Of a stretch of DNA of 64,000 nt, positions 61,879 through 64,000 are shown piece by piece. Made by a program: the position numbers and the translations under genes. Source of the DNA: Halomonas sp. I5-271120 (GTDB taxonomy: Bacteria > Pseudomonadota > Gammaproteobacteria > Pseudomonadales > Halomonadaceae); the NCBI RefSeq assembly GCF_030553075.1, contig NZ_CP130701.1:1240001-1304000 (forward strand), read 5' to 3'. Below the pieces are notes generated by a model, which saw nothing but the letters and a program-made list of their open reading frames with translations, made no database searches and was not told the DNA's origin. Position 1 is the first letter of the stretch, and every line of letters starts with the position of its first letter.

Positions 61879-61920
61879 GGTCAGGAGCGTAAGTCAGGAG
61901 CTTGGAATAAGTCAGGAGCG
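61879..61920 (-). repeat. Three copies of a short repeat over the ubiD stop codon
   Basis: GTCAGGAGC occurs at 61880-61888, 61893-61901 and 61911-61919 (13- and 18-bp spacing); two copies are preceded by TAA. On the minus strand each contains TCCTGAC, and the first is the ubiD stop (Arg-Ser-TGA). The unequal spacing makes it a looser array than at gltB or the 41-aa gene. Confidence 0.8.
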
Positions 61921-63405
61921 TGGAGCGGGGCCCGCCGGCAGGGTGATCCCGAGCTCGGCCCAGCGATCATCGACCCGCGACTTGACGGCCTCGTCCATGA
62001 CAATCGGCTCACCCCACTCGCGGTCGGTCTCGCCCGGCCACTTGTTGGTGGCATCCATGCCCATCTTGGAGCCAAGCCCGGCGGTGGGCGAGGCAAAGTC
62101 CAGGTAGTCGATGGGCGTGTTCTCGACCAGTACCGTATCACGGGCCGGGTCCATGCGAGTGGTGATGGCCCAGATCACGTCTTCCCAGTTGCGGGCATCG
62201 ATGTCGTCATCGAGCACCACCACAAACTTGGTGTACATGAACTGGCGCAGGAAGCTCCACACGCCCATCATCACCCGCTTGGCATGGCCCGGGTACTGCT
62301 TCTTCATCGTCACCACCGCCATGCGGTAGGAGCAACCCTCGGGCGGCAGATAGAAGTCGACGATTTCCGGGAACTGCTTGCGCAGGATCGGCACGAAGAC
62401 CTCGTTGAGGGCCAGGCCGAGGATCGCCGGCTCGTCGGGCGGCCGGCCAGTGTAGGTCGAGTGATAGATAGGGTCGCGGCGATGAGTAATGCGCTCGACG
62501 GTGAATACCGGGAAGTGCTCGACTTCGTTGTAATAGCCGGTGTGATCGCCGTAAGGACCCTCGGGCGCCATGTCGTCGGGGTAGATGAAGCCCTCGAGGA
62601 TGATCTCACTGGAGGCCGGCACCTCGAGAGCGGCATGGCCACACTTAACGAGTTCGGTGCGCGAGCCCCGCAGCAGACCGGCAAAGGCATACTCGGAGAG
62701 GGTATCCGGGACCGGGGTCACCGCGCCCAGAATGGTGGCCGGATCGGCGCCCAGCGCCACCGCGACCGGGAAGGGTTCGCCGGGATGGGCGGCCTGCCAC
62801 TCCTTGAAGTCCAGCGCCCCGCCGCGATGAGAGAGCCAGCGCATGATCAGGCGATTCTTGCCGAGCTTCTGCTGGCGATAGATGCCGAGATTCTGACGCT
62901 CCTTGTGAGGCCCCTTGGTGACCACCAGCGCCCAGGTGACCAGCGGCGCGGCATCGCCAGGCCAGCAGTGCTGGATGGGAATGCGATCGAGATCCACCGC
63001 CTCGCCTTCGAGCACCACCTCCTGCACCGGCGCCTTGCGGAGCACCTTGGGCCCCATGCTCATCACCTGCTTGAAGATCGGCAGCTTCTCCCAGGCATCA
63101 CGAAAGCCCTTGGGCGGATCGGGTTCCTTGAGGAAGGCCAGCAGCTTGCCAACCTCGCGCAGGGCACTCACCGACTCCTGCCCCATGCCCAACGCCACGC
63201 GCCGCGGGGTGCCAAACAGATTGCCCAGCAGCGGCATGTCATGACCCTTGACGTTCTCGAACAGGAGCGCCGGGCCGCCGGCCTTGAGGGTGCGATCACA
63301 GATCTCGGTGATCTCGAGGTAGGGGTCCACCTCGGCAGTCACCCGCTGGAGTTCTCCCTGCGCCTCCAGGGCGGCGATAAACTCACGCAAGTCCTTATAC
63401 TTCAT
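61912..63405 (-). CDS. ubiD: 4-hydroxy-3-polyprenylbenzoate decarboxylase UbiD
   Basis: Prenyl-FMN-dependent decarboxylation in ubiquinone synthesis. 497 residues from the ATG at 63405 ([22 protein letters not shown]); the frame to 63444 crosses the rho terminator and is rejected. Motifs: [33 protein letters not shown] and [17 protein letters not shown]; the conserved Glu-Arg-Glu site is covered by these. Downstream of rho on the same strand, head of ubiD-fre-folM. Confidence 0.97.
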   Translation of the reverse strand: MKYKDLREFIAALEAQGELQRVTAEVDPYLEITEICDRTLKAGGPALLFENVKGHDMPLLGNLFGTPRRVALGMGQESVSALREVGKLLAFLKEPDPPKGFRDAWEKLPIFKQVMSMGPKVLRKAPVQEVVLEGEAVDLDRIPIQHCWPGDAAPLVTWALVVTKGPHKERQNLGIYRQQKLGKNRLIMRWLSHRGGALDFKEWQAAHPGEPFPVAVALGADPATILGAVTPVPDTLSEYAFAGLLRGSRTELVKCGHAALEVPASSEIILEGFIYPDDMAPEGPYGDHTGYYNEVEHFPVFTVERITHRRDPIYHSTYTGRPPDEPAILGLALNEVFVPILRKQFPEIVDFYLPPEGCSYRMAVVTMKKQYPGHAKRVMMGVWSFLRQFMYTKFVVVLDDDIDARNWEDVIWAITTRMDPARDTVLVENTPIDYLDFASPTAGLGSKMGMDATNKWPGETDREWGEPIVMDEAVKSRVDDRWAELGITLPAGPAPRS

Positions 63406-63423
63406 GCGGTTGTTGCGCTCCCA

Positions 63424-63459
63424 AAACGACAAAAGGGGCAGCATAGCATGCCGCCCCTT
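63424..63459 (-). terminator. rho terminator
   Basis: Minus-strand AAGGGGCGGCATGCTATGCTGCCCCTT then TTGTCGTTTT, 50 nt after the rho stop. Imperfect stem with an 11-13 nt apical part. Confidence 0.8.
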
Positions 63460-63509
63460 GGACTGATTAACGGATCATGCCCGATTCACGTCGAGCGCAG
63501 CGGTCAGAA

Positions 63510-64000
<491 letters not shown>

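Overview
The window reads as ordinary chromosome of a GC-rich gammaproteobacterium, most likely Halomonadaceae (Halomonas-like). Evidence is gene content and order: oadGAB, pxpABC, alaS-lysC-csrA-tRNA, pncC-recA-recX beside mutS-fdxA, maeB-mrcA-pilMNOPQ-aroKB-gltBD, rpmE-priA-argS-SPOR-hslVU and ubiEJB-hisE-tatABC-hemB-ppk1 follow layouts I know from Pseudomonas and related Oceanospirillales. I see no insertion sequence, prophage, CRISPR array or toxin/defence island. The genus is an inference.

Layout. 1-3.3 kb: oxaloacetate decarboxylase pump oadGAB (minus; oadB runs off the left edge). 3.4-7 kb: dusC, then pxpABC for 5-oxoproline. 7.4-8.3 kb: a tRNA-Ser/Arg/Arg cluster and csrA. 8.5-17.6 kb: lysC, alaS, recX, recA (with a LexA box), pncC, and mutS on the other strand. 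17.9-19 kb: fdxA, then a non-coding stretch that encodes a CsrB/RsmZ-type RNA with an upstream GacA-like box. 19-29 kb: eno, kdsA, pyrG, gltD, gltB. 29.6-36.4 kb: aroB, aroK, pilQPONM. 36.6-41.9 kb: mrcA, an outer-membrane DUF481 protein, maeB, rpmE. 42-49.4 kb: priA, argS, a SPOR protein, hslVU, DUF971. 49.6-58.2 kb: ubiEJB, hisE, tatABC, hemB, ppk1. 58.2-64 kb (all minus): DAHP synthase with an elaborate leader, a 41-residue membrane protein, folM, fre, ubiD, and the start-truncated rho.

The parts that go beyond a plain gene list are regulatory. (1) An RNA of about 170 nt at 18495-18664 carries about eleven GGA motifs, several in hairpin loops, and a GacA-like palindrome about 180 nt upstream; it would antagonise the CsrA encoded 10 kb away. 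(2) The DAHP synthase leader holds an aromatic-rich 53-codon peptide, a terminator whose loop can pair with an antiterminator strand, and a second 57-codon ORF with a good ribosome binding site whose stop overlaps the enzyme's start as ATGA. (3) Three minus-strand genes (gltB, the 41-aa gene and ubiD) end inside short repeats whose unit contains the gene's own stop codon.

Many listed starts are internal to longer open frames and were chosen from ribosome binding sites and family N-termini; priA and hemB appear to use TTG. Family assignments rest on recognised motifs, not on searches.
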